From Sabulicella rubraurantiaca (GTDB lineage Bacteria > Pseudomonadota > Alphaproteobacteria > Acetobacterales > Acetobacteraceae), in contig NZ_JAFEUU010000020.1 in NCBI RefSeq assembly GCF_017355885.1, forward strand, positions 1 through 57,181: a stretch of 57,181 bases of DNA. The letters run 5' to 3'. This document shows positions 18,683-28,153 of the stretch, in pieces. A program made the position numbers and the translations under genes. Below the pieces are notes generated by a model. That model made no database searches, was not told where the DNA came from, and saw only the letters and a list, made by a program, of their open reading frames with translations. The first letter of the stretch is position 1, and every line of letters begins with the position of its first letter.

Positions 18683-19798
18683 ATGCGCCTTTCCCGCCGC
18701 GCCCTGCTGGGCAGCGCGATCGCCGCACCGACCCTGGCGCGCGCCCAGGGCGGCGATCCTTACGTGATCGGGACTCTGTTCCCACTCTCCGGCCCCAATG
18801 CGGAATACGGCAAGGTCTTCACCGAGGGCGTGCAGCTGGCCATGCAGCACGCCCAGTCGGAAGGGATGCTGCGCCGCCCGCTCCGGCTTCAGGCGGAGGA
18901 CACCCAGGCCCTGCCGCAGCAGGCCGTGGTGGGCATGACCAAGCTGGTGAACGTGGACCGCGCGAGCTACGTGATGGTCGGCTTCACCGCCGTCTCCAAG
19001 GCCGTGGCGCCAGTCGGTGACCGCGCCAAGACCGTCATGGTGAATGGCGGCGCGGTGGGGCCGGACCTCGCCGGGCTCTCGCCCTATTTCTGGAACACTA
19101 TCCCGCTCGCCCATCTCGAGACGCGAGAGATGCTGCCCTTCATGATGCGGCGGAACCTGAAGCGCGTCGCGCTGGTCTATGTGGACGACCCGCTGGGCGA
19201 CGCGATCCTGGGCATCCTCCGCAACGACCTGCCGCGGGCGGGCGGGCAGCTGGTCGGCTCCTTCTCCGTCCCGCGCACGGCGCAGCAGTTCGGCCCCGTC
19301 GCGGCCCGCATCCGGCAGACGCGCCCGGACACGGTCTATATCGCCAGCTTCGGTGCGCAGCAGGGGCAGATCATCAAGGGGCTGCGCGACAACGGCGTCA
19401 CCGTGCCGCTCACCTCCTACTCGGCGATGAATCTGGAGAGCATCCGCAACCTCGCCGAGGCTGAAGGGCTGCTCTTCACCTCGCAACAGACCGACTTCGC
19501 CGCGGGCGACGAGCTGACGCGGCGCTATGCTGCCGACTTCAAGGCGCGCTTCGGCAGCGACCCGGGCACCTACAACACCAACTACTACAACGCGACGCGC
19601 CTGTTCTGCCTGCTGGCCCAGAAGCTGGAGCGGGAGAACAAGGAGGTGAACGGCGACACGCTGCGCGCCGCGTTGCTGGAGCAGAAGGAATTCGATCTGG
19701 TGGGCGGCCGCGCCTCCTTCGACGAGCAGGGCAGCATGACGGCCGCCATCCAGATCAACGAGGTGCGTGGCGGCCGCGTCAACACCGTCACCGGATGA
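18683..19798 (+). CDS. ABC transporter substrate-binding protein, HAAT family (cluster 2)
   Basis: 371 residues with signal peptide RLSRRALLGSAIAAPTLARA (SRR twin-arginine-like, cleavage near ARAQ). It is then a type I periplasmic binding protein starting DPYVIGTLFPLSGPNAEYGK. It is the first gene of a plus-strand operon with livH, livM, livG and livF following in overlapping order. The ligand is probably an amino acid, amide or related metabolite. CGGAGGAAGCCCC before ATG 18683 is a strong ribosome binding site. Confidence 0.9.
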   Translation: MRLSRRALLGSAIAAPTLARAQGGDPYVIGTLFPLSGPNAEYGKVFTEGVQLAMQHAQSEGMLRRPLRLQAEDTQALPQQAVVGMTKLVNVDRASYVMVGFTAVSKAVAPVGDRAKTVMVNGGAVGPDLAGLSPYFWNTIPLAHLETREMLPFMMRRNLKRVALVYVDDPLGDAILGILRNDLPRAGGQLVGSFSVPRTAQQFGPVAARIRQTRPDTVYIASFGAQQGQIIKGLRDNGVTVPLTSYSAMNLESIRNLAEAEGLLFTSQQTDFAAGDELTRRYAADFKARFGSDPGTYNTNYYNATRLFCLLAQKLERENKEVNGDTLRAALLEQKEFDLVGGRASFDEQGSMTAAIQINEVRGGRVNTVTG

Positions 19799-20667
19799 TG
19801 CTCTTCCTTCAGCTGCTGCTGGGTGGTCTGCAGACCGGGGCGCTCTACGCGCTCACGGCCTGCGGCTTCGCCCTCATCTTCGGCGCCACCAAGGTGTTCC
19901 ACTTTGCCCATGGCGCGTCCTTCACCCTGGCCGGCTACCTGTTCCTCCTGATGTGGAACAACGGCTACCCGGCCTGGCTCGGCGTGCTGGCGGCGATCCT
20001 GGTCGCCACCGGCTTCGGCGTGGCGATGGAACGCTTCGTCTACCGACCCATCCAGCGGCACGAGGGCGGGTTCTTCACCGTCTTCGTCGCCGCCTTCGGC
20101 GTGTCCCTCGTGGTGCAGAACCTGGTGGGGATGTGGGCGGGGCGCGGCTTCGTCGTGGCCGACAGCACCCTGTCCCGAGCGACCGAGGTGCTGCCGGAGG
20201 TCTTCCTGGCCCCGGTCTTCTGGGTGTCGCTCGCCGTCGCGGCGGTGCTGTTCCTCGCGCTTGGCCTGTTCCTGACGCGGCACCCGGCGGGGGTGGCGCT
20301 GCGGGCCCTGGCGCAGAACAGTGACCTGATCCGCGCCTATGGTCTGTCCTCGCACCGGCTCTCGCTGCTCGCCTTCGCGCTCGGCTCGGCGCTGGCGGCG
20401 CCGGCGGCGGTGCTGACCGCCATCACCACCGGCATGAACGAGGCGGTGGGCCATCACGTCATGCTGATCTCCATGGCCGCCACCATCGTGGGCGGCGTCG
20501 GCTCGCTGAAGGGCGCGGCGCTGGCGGGCCTCTCGCTCGGTGTCGCGGAAAGCGTGGTGCTGAACTTCGCCGACCCGCAATGGGCCGAGGCGGCGAGCTT
20601 CGTCGTGCTGTTCGGCTTCATCCTGTTCCGGCCCTCGGGCCTGTTCGGCCATGCGGTGGCGCGATGA
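19795..20667 (+). CDS. livH: HAAT-type ABC transporter permease, LivH type (cluster 2)
   Basis: 290 residues, about eight hydrophobic segments, with LivH motifs GLQTGALYALTACGFALIFG at the N terminus and ALRALAQNSDLIRAYGLSSH in the coupling loop. It overlaps the binding-protein stop by four bases (ATGATG context) and the livM start by four bases. Confidence 0.92.
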   Translation: MMLFLQLLLGGLQTGALYALTACGFALIFGATKVFHFAHGASFTLAGYLFLLMWNNGYPAWLGVLAAILVATGFGVAMERFVYRPIQRHEGGFFTVFVAAFGVSLVVQNLVGMWAGRGFVVADSTLSRATEVLPEVFLAPVFWVSLAVAAVLFLALGLFLTRHPAGVALRALAQNSDLIRAYGLSSHRLSLLAFALGSALAAPAAVLTAITTGMNEAVGHHVMLISMAATIVGGVGSLKGAALAGLSLGVAESVVLNFADPQWAEAASFVVLFGFILFRPSGLFGHAVAR

Positions 20668-21536
20668 CCGCCTATCTCGCCAACCTCGCCACGCTGGCCG
20701 CGATCTTCGGCATCCTGGCGGCGACGCTGAACGTCGCCGTGGGATATGCCGGCATCTTTTCCGTCGCCCATGCGGTGTTCTTCGGGCTGGGCGCCTATGC
20801 CGGGGCGCAGTTGGCGCTGCTGCTGGTGCCGGACGCGCTGCTGGCCATGCTGGTGGCAGCGCTGGTGGCAGGCGGGCTCTCGCTCTGCCTCGCCCTGCCA
20901 GCGCTGCGGGTGCGCGGCGAATATTTCGTCGCCGCCAGCCTGGGTCTGCAGATGATGGCGACCACCCTGTTCACCGAGGCCAAGGGGCTGACCGGCGGCA
21001 TGGGCGGACTCGTGGGCATCCCGCGCCCCATGGTACTGGGCTTCGAGGTGCCGACTCTGGCGCTCGCGCTGGCGGCGCTGGTGCTGATCCTGCTTGCCAC
21101 CTGGCTGATGGCGCGCGGCTCCTTCGGCCGCACGCTGCGCGCCATCCGCGACGCGGAGAGCGCGGCGGAGGCGCTGGGCAAGAACATCAACGCCGCCAAG
21201 GCGCTGGCTGTCGCGTTCGCGTGCGCCGGGGCGGGCGTGGCCGGCGCGCTCTTCGCCCTGCACATGAGCTTCGTGAACGTGGAGAGCTTCACGCTCGATC
21301 AGTCCGTGCTGGTCATGGCCATGGTGATTGTGGGCGGCACGGGGACGCTGTGGGGGCCACTGCTGGGGGCGGTGCTGCTGCTCTCCCTGCCGGCCGGCCT
21401 GTCCTTCCTGCCCTTCATCCCGCCGACCGAGATCGGGGCGGTGCAGCAGATCATCTACGGGGCCGCCATGACGCTGCTGATGATCTTCCGCCCGGCCGGC
21501 TTGTTGGGCGACATGCGAACCGGGAGGAAGGCATGA
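20664..21536 (+). CDS. livM: HAAT-type ABC transporter permease, LivM type (cluster 2)
   Basis: 290 residues. It has LivM family sequence ILAATLNVAVGYAGIFSVAH, RVRGEYFVAASLGLQMMATT and LRAIRDAESAAEALGKNINA. Start 20664 (TAYLANLATLAAIFG) is chosen because its ATG overlaps the livH stop; a longer reading would begin within livH. It ends four bases into livG. Confidence 0.92.
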   Translation: MTAYLANLATLAAIFGILAATLNVAVGYAGIFSVAHAVFFGLGAYAGAQLALLLVPDALLAMLVAALVAGGLSLCLALPALRVRGEYFVAASLGLQMMATTLFTEAKGLTGGMGGLVGIPRPMVLGFEVPTLALALAALVLILLATWLMARGSFGRTLRAIRDAESAAEALGKNINAAKALAVAFACAGAGVAGALFALHMSFVNVESFTLDQSVLVMAMVIVGGTGTLWGPLLGAVLLLSLPAGLSFLPFIPPTEIGAVQQIIYGAAMTLLMIFRPAGLLGDMRTGRKA

Positions 21537-22279
21537 GCGGCGCGACGCATCCCCTGGTCTGCCGGGACCTGTCCATCTCCTTCGGCGGCGTGAAGGCGGT
21601 ACAGGGCGTGTCCCTCGCCCTGCCGACGGGCAAGGTACTGGCGCTGGTGGGGCCGAACGGCGCAGGCAAGACCACGCTGTTCAACCTCATCACCGGCAAT
21701 CTCCGCGCCGATGCGGGCGAGGCCACGCTGGATGACGAGAGCCTGATCGGGCTGAAGCCCTGGCAGGTGGCGCGGCGTGGCGTCGCGCGCTCCTTCCAGG
21801 ACCTACGCCTCTTCACCCACATGACGGTGCGCGAGAATGCGCTCGCGGCGACGGAGCGCGGCTCCTGGTTCTGGCAGACGGGCGATGCCAAGGCGCGCGC
21901 GGCGCGGGTCGAGGCGGCGCTGGAGGCGACGGGGCTTTCCTCCCTGGCGGAAAGCCGCGCCGTGGACCTCGCCTATGCCGAGCGTAAGTTCCTCTCCATG
22001 GCGCGCATCCTGGCCGCCGAGGCGCGGATCTGGCTGCTGGACGAGCCGGCCTCGGGCCTCGACCTCGCCTCGCGGATTCGCTTCGCGGCGCTACTGCGCG
22101 CGGCGACCGCGCGGAGTGTGACCATCTGCCTGATCGAGCACAATCTCGACGTGGTGGCGGAGCTGGCGGACGAGATCGCCTTCCTGGACCGCGGCGTCGT
22201 GCTGGCGGTGGGCGAGCCGCAGGCCATCCTGCGCGACAAGGCGCTGGCCGCCATCTATTTCGGGGAGCGCGTGGCGTGA
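21533..22279 (+). CDS. livG: HAAT-type ABC transporter ATP-binding protein, LivG type (cluster 2)
   Basis: 248 residues with Walker A LVGPNGAGKTTLFNLITG and Walker B IWLLDEPASGLD. Like its counterpart in cluster 1, the signature stretch is degenerate (LAYAERKFLSMARILAA). GGGAGGAAGGC precedes ATG 21533. It overlaps livF by four bases. Confidence 0.9.
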   Translation: MSGATHPLVCRDLSISFGGVKAVQGVSLALPTGKVLALVGPNGAGKTTLFNLITGNLRADAGEATLDDESLIGLKPWQVARRGVARSFQDLRLFTHMTVRENALAATERGSWFWQTGDAKARAARVEAALEATGLSSLAESRAVDLAYAERKFLSMARILAAEARIWLLDEPASGLDLASRIRFAALLRAATARSVTICLIEHNLDVVAELADEIAFLDRGVVLAVGEPQAILRDKALAAIYFGERVA

Positions 22280-22983
22280 ACGCCATCGAGGCGACGGGGC
22301 TGACCGCCGGCTATGGCGGCAATGCGGTGGTCGAGGATGTTTCCCTCACCCTGGCGGAAGGGGAGGCGCTGTGCCTGATCGGACATAACGGCGCCGGCAA
22401 GTCCACCTTGCTGCGCGTGCTCTTCGGGCTGCACCGGCCCGATGCCGGGCGCATCCGCGTCTTCGGGCAGGAGCTTCCTTCGCATATCCCGGCGGCACTG
22501 AACGCCGCCGGGGTCGCGCTGGTGCCCGAGGGGCGCGGCGTCTTCCCCGACCTGACGGTGACGGAGATCTTCGGCCTCGCGCTCTGGGCGGGCGGCGTGC
22601 CGAAGCCCGAGCAGCCGCGGCGGGTGGAGGAGGTACTGGACGTGCTGCCGCGCATCCGGGAATTCCTCACGAGGCGGGCGGGAACGCTGTCCGGCGGACA
22701 GCAGCAGATGGTCTCCATTGCCCGCGCCCTCCTGCTGAAGCCGCGCGCGCTGCTGCTGGACGAGCCTTCCATTGGCCTCGCCCCCAAGCTGTTCCAGGAC
22801 CTGCTGGAGCCCATCGCAAGGCTGCGGCGGGAGCACGGGGTGGCGCTGCTGCTGGTGGAGCAGCAGATCCGCGAGGCGCTGGCGATCAGCGACCGGGTGC
22901 TCGTGATGAAGTCGGGCCGGGTGATCCAGGAAGGGACGCCGGACCGCTTCCGTGACCATTCCGCGCTGATGGAGCTGTTCTGA
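22276..22983 (+). CDS. livF: HAAT-type ABC transporter ATP-binding protein, LivF type (cluster 2)
   Basis: 235 residues. Walker A LIGHNGAGKSTLLRVLFGL, signature LSGGQQQMVSIARALLLKPR and Walker B LLLDEPSIGLAP are all canonical. It is the last gene of the plus-strand operon; a tRNA gene on the other strand begins nine bases after it. Confidence 0.93.
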   Translation: MNAIEATGLTAGYGGNAVVEDVSLTLAEGEALCLIGHNGAGKSTLLRVLFGLHRPDAGRIRVFGQELPSHIPAALNAAGVALVPEGRGVFPDLTVTEIFGLALWAGGVPKPEQPRRVEEVLDVLPRIREFLTRRAGTLSGGQQQMVSIARALLLKPRALLLDEPSIGLAPKLFQDLLEPIARLRREHGVALLLVEQQIREALAISDRVLVMKSGRVIQEGTPDRFRDHSALMELF

Positions 22984-22991
22984 GGAAAGGC

Positions 22992-23066
22992 TGGTGCCGA
23001 CGGGGAGAATCGAACTCCCGACCTACCGATTACGAATCGGTTGCACTACCGCTGTGCTACGTCGGC
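22992..23066 (-). tRNA. tRNA-Thr (CGT anticodon)
   Basis: On the minus strand GCCGACG pairs with CGTCGGC, followed by discriminator A and an encoded CCA. The anticodon stem ACCGA/TCGGT encloses loop TTCGTAA, giving anticodon CGT (reads ACG, Thr). The T-arm has GGAGTTCGATTCTCC. A standard 75-base tRNA. Confidence 0.95.
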
Positions 23067-23140
23067 CCAAGCCGTGGGCTGGCTCCTACTCCAAGGGCGG
23101 GCGGCTGGCAACCGCCCCGCCTGCCTGATAGACCTCATGG

Positions 23141-24031
23141 ATGCCTCCTGACACCGACCTCCTGCTCGAACGCCGCCGGCTGAAGCGCCGCCTGGGCTGG
23201 TGGCGCGGTGCCGCCGTGCTGCTGCTCCTGCTCGGCGTCTTTGTCGCCTTTGCGCCGCGCCTGTCCCTGCCGGGGGGCGCGCATGTCGCCCGCCTGCCGG
23301 TGCGCGGCTTCATTGGCGACGATGCGCGGCTGATCCGCGCCCTGGACGAGGCCGCCCGCAACCCGGCGCTGCGGGCTGTCGTGGTGACGATCGACAGCCC
23401 CGGCGGCAGCGTGTCGGGTGGCGAGGCGCTGCACGGCGCGCTCGCCCGGATGCGTGCCGCGGGCAAGCCGGTGGTCGCCGCCATGGGCGGCACCGCCACC
23501 TCGGCCGGCTACATGGTGGCCCTGCCGGCGGAACGCGTCTTCGCGCGCGAGGCGACGCTCACCGGCTCCATCGGCGTGATCCTGCACAGCTTCGAGGCCT
23601 CGGAGCTGATGGCGACGCTGGGCGTGCGCGCCCACACTATCGCCTCTGGCCCGCTGAAGGACCAGCCGAGCCCCTTCCGCCCCCTGACAGAGGAGGGCCG
23701 GGCCGCGCTCACCGCCGTCGTCGGCGACATGCACGAGCAGTTCGTTGCCATGGTCGCCACCGGGCGCCGGATGGAGCCCGCACGGGTGCGCGAACTGGCC
23801 GATGGCCGCGTGATGACGGGGCGGCAGGCGCTGGGCGCCGGTCTCGTGGATGCGATCGGCGGCGAGGCGGAGGCGCGGCGCTGGCTGGCGCAGCAGCATA
23901 ACGTTTCCGAATCCCTGCCAATTCGGGATATAGACCCCCGCAACCCGGCGGAGCGTGTCTTCAGCCGTGGCGCGGCGCTGGTCTGGGGCGCTGCCGTCGA
24001 GTCGCTTGCCGCCCTGCTGGCGCCGCGCTGA
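23141..24031 (+). CDS. sppA: Signal peptide peptidase SppA (short, single-domain type)
   Basis: 296 residues. One N-terminal membrane anchor (about 22-40) is followed by a single S49 peptidase domain. The catalytic Ser lies in GGTATSAGYMVA (around residue 127). The Lys of the Ser-Lys dyad is in ASGPLKDQPSPF (around 180). The VVVTIDSPGGSVSGGEAL oxyanion region is intact. SppA degrades cleaved signal peptides in the membrane. It probably starts the ihfB-lapA-pyrF-trp run, although 74 bases separate it from ihfB. Confidence 0.93.
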   Translation: MPPDTDLLLERRRLKRRLGWWRGAAVLLLLLGVFVAFAPRLSLPGGAHVARLPVRGFIGDDARLIRALDEAARNPALRAVVVTIDSPGGSVSGGEALHGALARMRAAGKPVVAAMGGTATSAGYMVALPAERVFAREATLTGSIGVILHSFEASELMATLGVRAHTIASGPLKDQPSPFRPLTEEGRAALTAVVGDMHEQFVAMVATGRRMEPARVRELADGRVMTGRQALGAGLVDAIGGEAEARRWLAQQHNVSESLPIRDIDPRNPAERVFSRGAALVWGAAVESLAALLAPR

Positions 24032-24105
24032 GCGGCAGGGCAGGGAGGCTGGACAGGGGCGATAGCTTCGCCCGCAATGGCGCCGGTTGCGCCGAGGGGG
24101 TCAGG

Positions 24106-24408
24106 GTGACGAGAAGCGAACTGATCGCGAGGCTGGCGGTGGAATATCCGCATCTGCGCGCCCGGGACGTGGAGGTCGTGGTCGCCACGATCTTCGACCG
24201 CATCTCCGCCACGCTGGCCGAAGGCGGCCGGATTGAGCTGCGTGGCTTCGGCGCCTTCACCACGCGCCGCCGCGCCGCCCGCACGGGGCGAAACCCCCGC
24301 ACCGGAGAGGCCGTTGCCGTGTCGGGCAAGGGGATGCCGCATTTCCGGCCGGGCAAGGAGTTGCGCGTGCGGGTGAATGGCGGCAAGGACCCCGGCGAGG
24401 AACACTGA
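24106..24408 (+). CDS. ihfB: Integration host factor beta subunit
   Basis: 100 residues of the HU/IHF family: [16 protein letters not shown] at the start, the arm region [19 protein letters not shown] with [14 protein letters not shown], and [11 protein letters not shown] at the end. The GRNPRTGE loop and the C-terminal PGKELR are typical of IHF-beta. With IHF-alpha (not in the window) it bends DNA sharply. The start is GTG at 24106. lapA follows directly after its stop. Confidence 0.93.
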   Translation: MTRSELIARLAVEYPHLRARDVEVVVATIFDRISATLAEGGRIELRGFGAFTTRRRAARTGRNPRTGEAVAVSGKGMPHFRPGKELRVRVNGGKDPGEEH

Positions 24409-24687
24409 ATGGGCATCGTTGTTACCCTGATCCTGGCGGTATTGGTCGCCGTCTTCGCGCTGGGCAATCCGCAGGCGGTGGATGTGAATCTGTGGCCGCG
24501 TGGCTGGGTGGCCGAGATGCCGCTCTGGCAGGCCATCCTGGTTCCGGCCGCGCTGGCCTTCCTGGCCGGGGCGCTGGTGGCCTCGGGTGCCGGGCTGCGG
24601 CATCGCCGCCGCCTTGCCCAGTTGGAGCAGGCCTCGCGGCTGATGGAGGCGGAGCTGGCGGCGCGCGACAAGCCCCGCCGCGCATGA
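24409..24687 (+). CDS. lapA: LapA-domain (DUF1049) membrane protein
   Basis: 92 residues with two transmembrane helices (about 2-20 and 42-62) and the family stretch [17 protein letters not shown] between them, then a charged coiled tail. LapA-domain proteins work with LapB in controlling LPS synthesis in enterobacteria; a similar role here is inferred. It starts right at the ihfB stop and overlaps pyrF by four bases. The ihfB-lapA-pyrF order is common in alphaproteobacteria. Confidence 0.88.
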   Translation: MGIVVTLILAVLVAVFALGNPQAVDVNLWPRGWVAEMPLWQAILVPAALAFLAGALVASGAGLRHRRRLAQLEQASRLMEAELAARDKPRRA

Positions 24688-25397
24688 TCCCCCGCCCATC
24701 CGGCCCTGGCGGCCGGTTGATCGTGGCGCTCGACGTGCCGGAGGCGGCGCGGGCCGAGGCTCTGGCCCATGAGGTCGCGCCCCATGCGGGGCTGGTGAAG
24801 CTGGGCCTCGAGCTATTCTGCGCGGAAGGACCGGGTGTGCTCGGGCGGCTGGCAAAGGCCGCGCCGGTCTTCCTGGACCTAAAGCTGCACGACATTCCGA
24901 ACACTGTGGCCGGCGCGGTGCGCTCGCTCGCGCCGCTGGGCACCGCCATGCTCACCCTTCATGCCGGGGGCGGCCCCGCCATGATCGCGGCGGCGCGCGA
25001 GGCGGCGGAGAAGGCGGGCGGCACGCGGCCGCTCCTCCTGGCCGTGACGGTGCTGACTTCCCTGGACGAGGGGGCGCTGGAAGCGACGGGGGTGAGCGGC
25101 GGCGCGGCGGCGCAGGTGGTGCGGCTGGCGCGAATGGCCGTGGCCTCCGGAGCGGACGGGCTGGTCTGCTCACCGCACGAGATCGCCGCCATCCGCTATG
25201 CGCTGGGCGAGGCGCCATGCCTCGTCGTCCCCGGCATCCGTCCCGCCGGGGCCGCGACGGGCGACCAGTCCCGCGTGGCGACGCCGGAAGAGGCGGTGCG
25301 CGATGGCGCGGACTGGATCGTGGTCGGGCGCCCGGTGAGCGGTGCCGGAAACCCTGGGGAGGCGGCGCGTGCCATCGCGGCCGCCCTGCCGCGGTGA
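24684..25397 (+). CDS. pyrF: Orotidine 5'-phosphate decarboxylase
   Basis: 237 residues. The catalytic signature is [13 protein letters not shown] (Asp-x-Lys-x-x-Asp), and the phosphate-binding end is [16 protein letters not shown] with WIVVGRPV. It makes UMP in the last step of de novo pyrimidine synthesis. ATG 24684 overlaps the lapA stop; the end overlaps trpF as GTGA. Confidence 0.96.
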   Translation: MIPRPSGPGGRLIVALDVPEAARAEALAHEVAPHAGLVKLGLELFCAEGPGVLGRLAKAAPVFLDLKLHDIPNTVAGAVRSLAPLGTAMLTLHAGGGPAMIAAAREAAEKAGGTRPLLLAVTVLTSLDEGALEATGVSGGAAAQVVRLARMAVASGADGLVCSPHEIAAIRYALGEAPCLVVPGIRPAGAATGDQSRVATPEEAVRDGADWIVVGRPVSGAGNPGEAARAIAAALPR

Positions 25398-26017
25398 CGA
25401 GCCCCCTGGTCAAGATCTGTGGGCTGCGCGACGCCCAAGCACTGGAAGCGGCGCGCGAGGCGGATTTCGTCGGCTTCGTCTTCTACCCGGCCTCGCCCCG
25501 TTCCCTGTCGCCGGACCAGGCCATCGCCCTGGCCGCGGTTGCGCCCGCCGGGCCGAAGCGCGTCGGCCTGTTCGTGGACGCGACAGACGCGCTGATCGCC
25601 GCCGCCCTGCCAGCGCTGGACGTGATCCAGCTTCACGGGAATGAAGACCCGGCCCGCGTGGCCGAGATCCGCTCCCACTTCGGCAAGCCAGTGATGAAGG
25701 CGATCGGCATCGGCAGCGAGGCGGACCTCCGCGCCATCGCCGACTTCGTCCCGGTCGCGGACTACCTTCTACTGGATGCCAAGCCGGCGGAGCTGCCAGG
25801 CGGGAACGGCACGCGCTTCGACTGGTCCCTGCCGCGCCGCGCCGCCATCCCGCGCCCGTGGCTTCTGGCAGGCGGGCTGGACGCCGCCAACGTCGCTGCT
25901 GCCCTGGCGGAGAGCGGGGCGCCGGGGGTGGATGTCTCCTCCGGTGTGGAGGTGTCACGGGGGGTGAAGGACCCCGCCCTGATCGCGGCCTTCGTGAAGG
26001 CGGCGCGGGGCGGCTGA
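25394..26017 (+). CDS. trpF: Phosphoribosylanthranilate isomerase
   Basis: 207 residues. [14 protein letters not shown] carries the catalytic Cys (KICGL), and [14 protein letters not shown] and the catalytic Asp region LFVDAT follow. [17 protein letters not shown] is the phosphate-binding end. It isomerises N-(5-phosphoribosyl)anthranilate in tryptophan synthesis. The start is GTG 25394, overlapping the pyrF stop. trpB begins 58 bases after the stop. Confidence 0.96.
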   Translation: MTSPLVKICGLRDAQALEAAREADFVGFVFYPASPRSLSPDQAIALAAVAPAGPKRVGLFVDATDALIAAALPALDVIQLHGNEDPARVAEIRSHFGKPVMKAIGIGSEADLRAIADFVPVADYLLLDAKPAELPGGNGTRFDWSLPRRAAIPRPWLLAGGLDAANVAAALAESGAPGVDVSSGVEVSRGVKDPALIAAFVKAARGG

Positions 26018-26075
26018 CTCTCGGGGCTGGCCGGGCTATCACCCCCGGCTGACGCCGCGACACGGAAACCTTGCT

Positions 26076-27314
26076 GTGACCCTTCCGAACACCTTGAAGA
26101 ACGGCCCCGACGCCTCGGGCAAGTTCGGCGGCTTCGGCGGCCGCTACGTCGCCGAGACGCTGATGCCCCTGATCCTGGAGGTGGAGGCCGCCTATGCCGC
26201 CGCGAAGAGCGACCCCGCCTTCGATGCGGAATGGCGCCGCCTGCTGACGCATTACGTCGGCCGCCCGAGCCCGCTCTGGTTCGCCGAGCGCATCACGCAG
26301 CATTGCGCCCAGGCCGCAGGCCGGCCGGACAAGGGAGCCAAGGTCTATTTCAAGCGCGACGAGCTGAACCACACCGGCGCGCACAAGATCAACGCCGTGC
26401 TCGGCCAGATCCTGCTGGCCAAGCGCATGGGCAAGAAGCGCATCATCGCGGAGACCGGGGCAGGGCAGCACGGCGTCGCCACCGCCACCGCCTGCGCCCT
26501 GTTCGACCTGCCCTGCACCGTCTTCATGGGTGCGACCGACGTGGCGCGGCAGCAGCCCAACGTGTTCCGCATGAAGCTGCTGGGCGCGGAGGTGGTGGCC
26601 GTGGAGAGCGGCGCCGCCACCCTGAAGGACGCGATGAACGAGGCGCTGCGCCACTGGGTCGCGAATGTGCAGGATACCTATTACTGCATCGGCACCGTGG
26701 CCGGTCCGCACCCCTATCCCGTCATGGTTCGCGACTTCCAGAGCATCATCGGCGAGGAGCTGCGCGGCCAGATGATGGCGGCGGAAGGCCGGCTGCCGGA
26801 TGCGCTGGTGGCCGCTATCGGCGGCGGCTCGAACGCCATGGGGCTGTTCTACCCCTTCCTGGATGACGGGGACGTGGCGATGTACGGCGTCGAGGCTGGC
26901 GGCCACGGCGTCCACACCAAGACCGGCCATGCCGCCTCGCTCACCGGCGGGCGGCCCGGCGTGCTGCATGGCAACCGCACCTACCTGTTGCAGGACGAAC
27001 ACGGCCAGATCCTGGAAGGCCATTCCATCAGCGCCGGGCTCGACTACCCGGGCGTGGGGCCGGAGCATTCGTGGCTGCACGAGATCGGCCGCGTGCAATA
27101 CGTGAACGCGACGGATGACGAGGCGCTGGAGGCCTTCCAGCTCTGCTCGCGCCTGGAGGGGATCATCCCGGCGCTGGAGCCGTCGCACGCGCTGGCGCAT
27201 GTGCTGAAGCTGGCGCCCACCCTGCCGGCGGATAAGATCATCGTGATGAATCTCTGCGGGCGCGGCGACAAGGACATCTTCGCCGTCGCTTCTCACCTGG
27301 GGGTGAAGCTGTGA
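26076..27314 (+). CDS. trpB: Tryptophan synthase beta chain
   Basis: 412 residues. The PLP lysine sits in [13 protein letters not shown], the catalytic loop is [12 protein letters not shown], and the PLP-phosphate site is GGGSNAMG. It condenses indole with serine. The protein begins [20 protein letters not shown]. The start is GTG 26076 and its end overlaps trpA by four bases (GTGA). Confidence 0.97.
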   Translation: MTLPNTLKNGPDASGKFGGFGGRYVAETLMPLILEVEAAYAAAKSDPAFDAEWRRLLTHYVGRPSPLWFAERITQHCAQAAGRPDKGAKVYFKRDELNHTGAHKINAVLGQILLAKRMGKKRIIAETGAGQHGVATATACALFDLPCTVFMGATDVARQQPNVFRMKLLGAEVVAVESGAATLKDAMNEALRHWVANVQDTYYCIGTVAGPHPYPVMVRDFQSIIGEELRGQMMAAEGRLPDALVAAIGGGSNAMGLFYPFLDDGDVAMYGVEAGGHGVHTKTGHAASLTGGRPGVLHGNRTYLLQDEHGQILEGHSISAGLDYPGVGPEHSWLHEIGRVQYVNATDDEALEAFQLCSRLEGIIPALEPSHALAHVLKLAPTLPADKIIVMNLCGRGDKDIFAVASHLGVKL

Positions 27315-28153
27315 GCGAGGTCATGACCCGGTCGCGCATCAAGGCGCGCTTCGCGGCGCTGAAGGCGGAAGGGCGCGGCGCGCTGATCCCCTTCCTCGAG
27401 GCCTATGACCCGGACCCCGCCACCTCCATGGCGATCCTGCGCGGCATGCCGGGGGCGGGGGCCGACCTGATCGAGATCGGCGTGCCCTTCACCGACCCGA
27501 TGGCGGACGGGCCGACCATCCAGCTCGCCGGTCAGCGCGGGCTGAAGGCCGGTGCGACGCTGGCCGGTGCGCTCGCGATGGTGCGCGACTTCCGCGAGGA
27601 GGACGACGCGACGCCGGTCATCCTCATGGGCTACCTGAATCCCATCCTCTCCTACGGCGCGGAGCGCTTCTGCACCGACGCGGCGGCGAGCGGCGTGGAC
27701 GGGCTGATCGTGGTGGACATGCCGCCCGAGGAAGCCCAGGAACTCGCGCCTTTCTGCGAGAAGGAGGGGCTGGACATCATCCGCCTCGTCGCGCCGACCT
27801 CGGACGCGAAGCGGCTGGAGGTGGTGCTGAACGCCTCCTCCGGCTTTGTCTATTACGTGGCCATCACCGGCATCACCGGTACGCGTTCCGCCGATCCGGC
27901 GGCGCTGGAGGCGGCGATCCCGCCCATCCGCGCGGTGACCGACCTGCCGGTCGCGATTGGCTTCGGCATCCGCACTCCGGACCAGGCGGCGCATGCCTCG
28001 CGCGTCGCCGATGGCGCCGTGGTCGCCTCGGCGCTGATCGACACGCTGGCCTCCACCCTGGACGAGCAGGGACGGGCGCGGTCGGACACGGTCCGCAAGG
28101 TGCTGGACCAGGTGCGCGGCCTGGCGGATGCTGTGCGCGCGGCGCGGCGCTGA
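27311..28153 (+). CDS. trpA: Tryptophan synthase alpha chain
   Basis: 280 residues, TIM-barrel. It has [19 protein letters not shown] (catalytic Glu and Asp), the loop [29 protein letters not shown], and [14 protein letters not shown] at the phosphate site. It releases indole from indole-3-glycerol phosphate into the TrpB tunnel. Start GTG 27311 overlaps trpB, and the stop overlaps the thyX start by one base. Confidence 0.97.
   Translation: MSEVMTRSRIKARFAALKAEGRGALIPFLEAYDPDPATSMAILRGMPGAGADLIEIGVPFTDPMADGPTIQLAGQRGLKAGATLAGALAMVRDFREEDDATPVILMGYLNPILSYGAERFCTDAAASGVDGLIVVDMPPEEAQELAPFCEKEGLDIIRLVAPTSDAKRLEVVLNASSGFVYYVAITGITGTRSADPAALEAAIPPIRAVTDLPVAIGFGIRTPDQAAHASRVADGAVVASALIDTLASTLDEQGRARSDTVRKVLDQVRGLADAVRAARR

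Noticed and set aside
16549-18684. A 711-codon minus-strand frame across the catalase-family gene
   Set aside because: It is a shadow of the plus-strand gene with its obvious heme-protein motifs; its own translation has no recognisable family.
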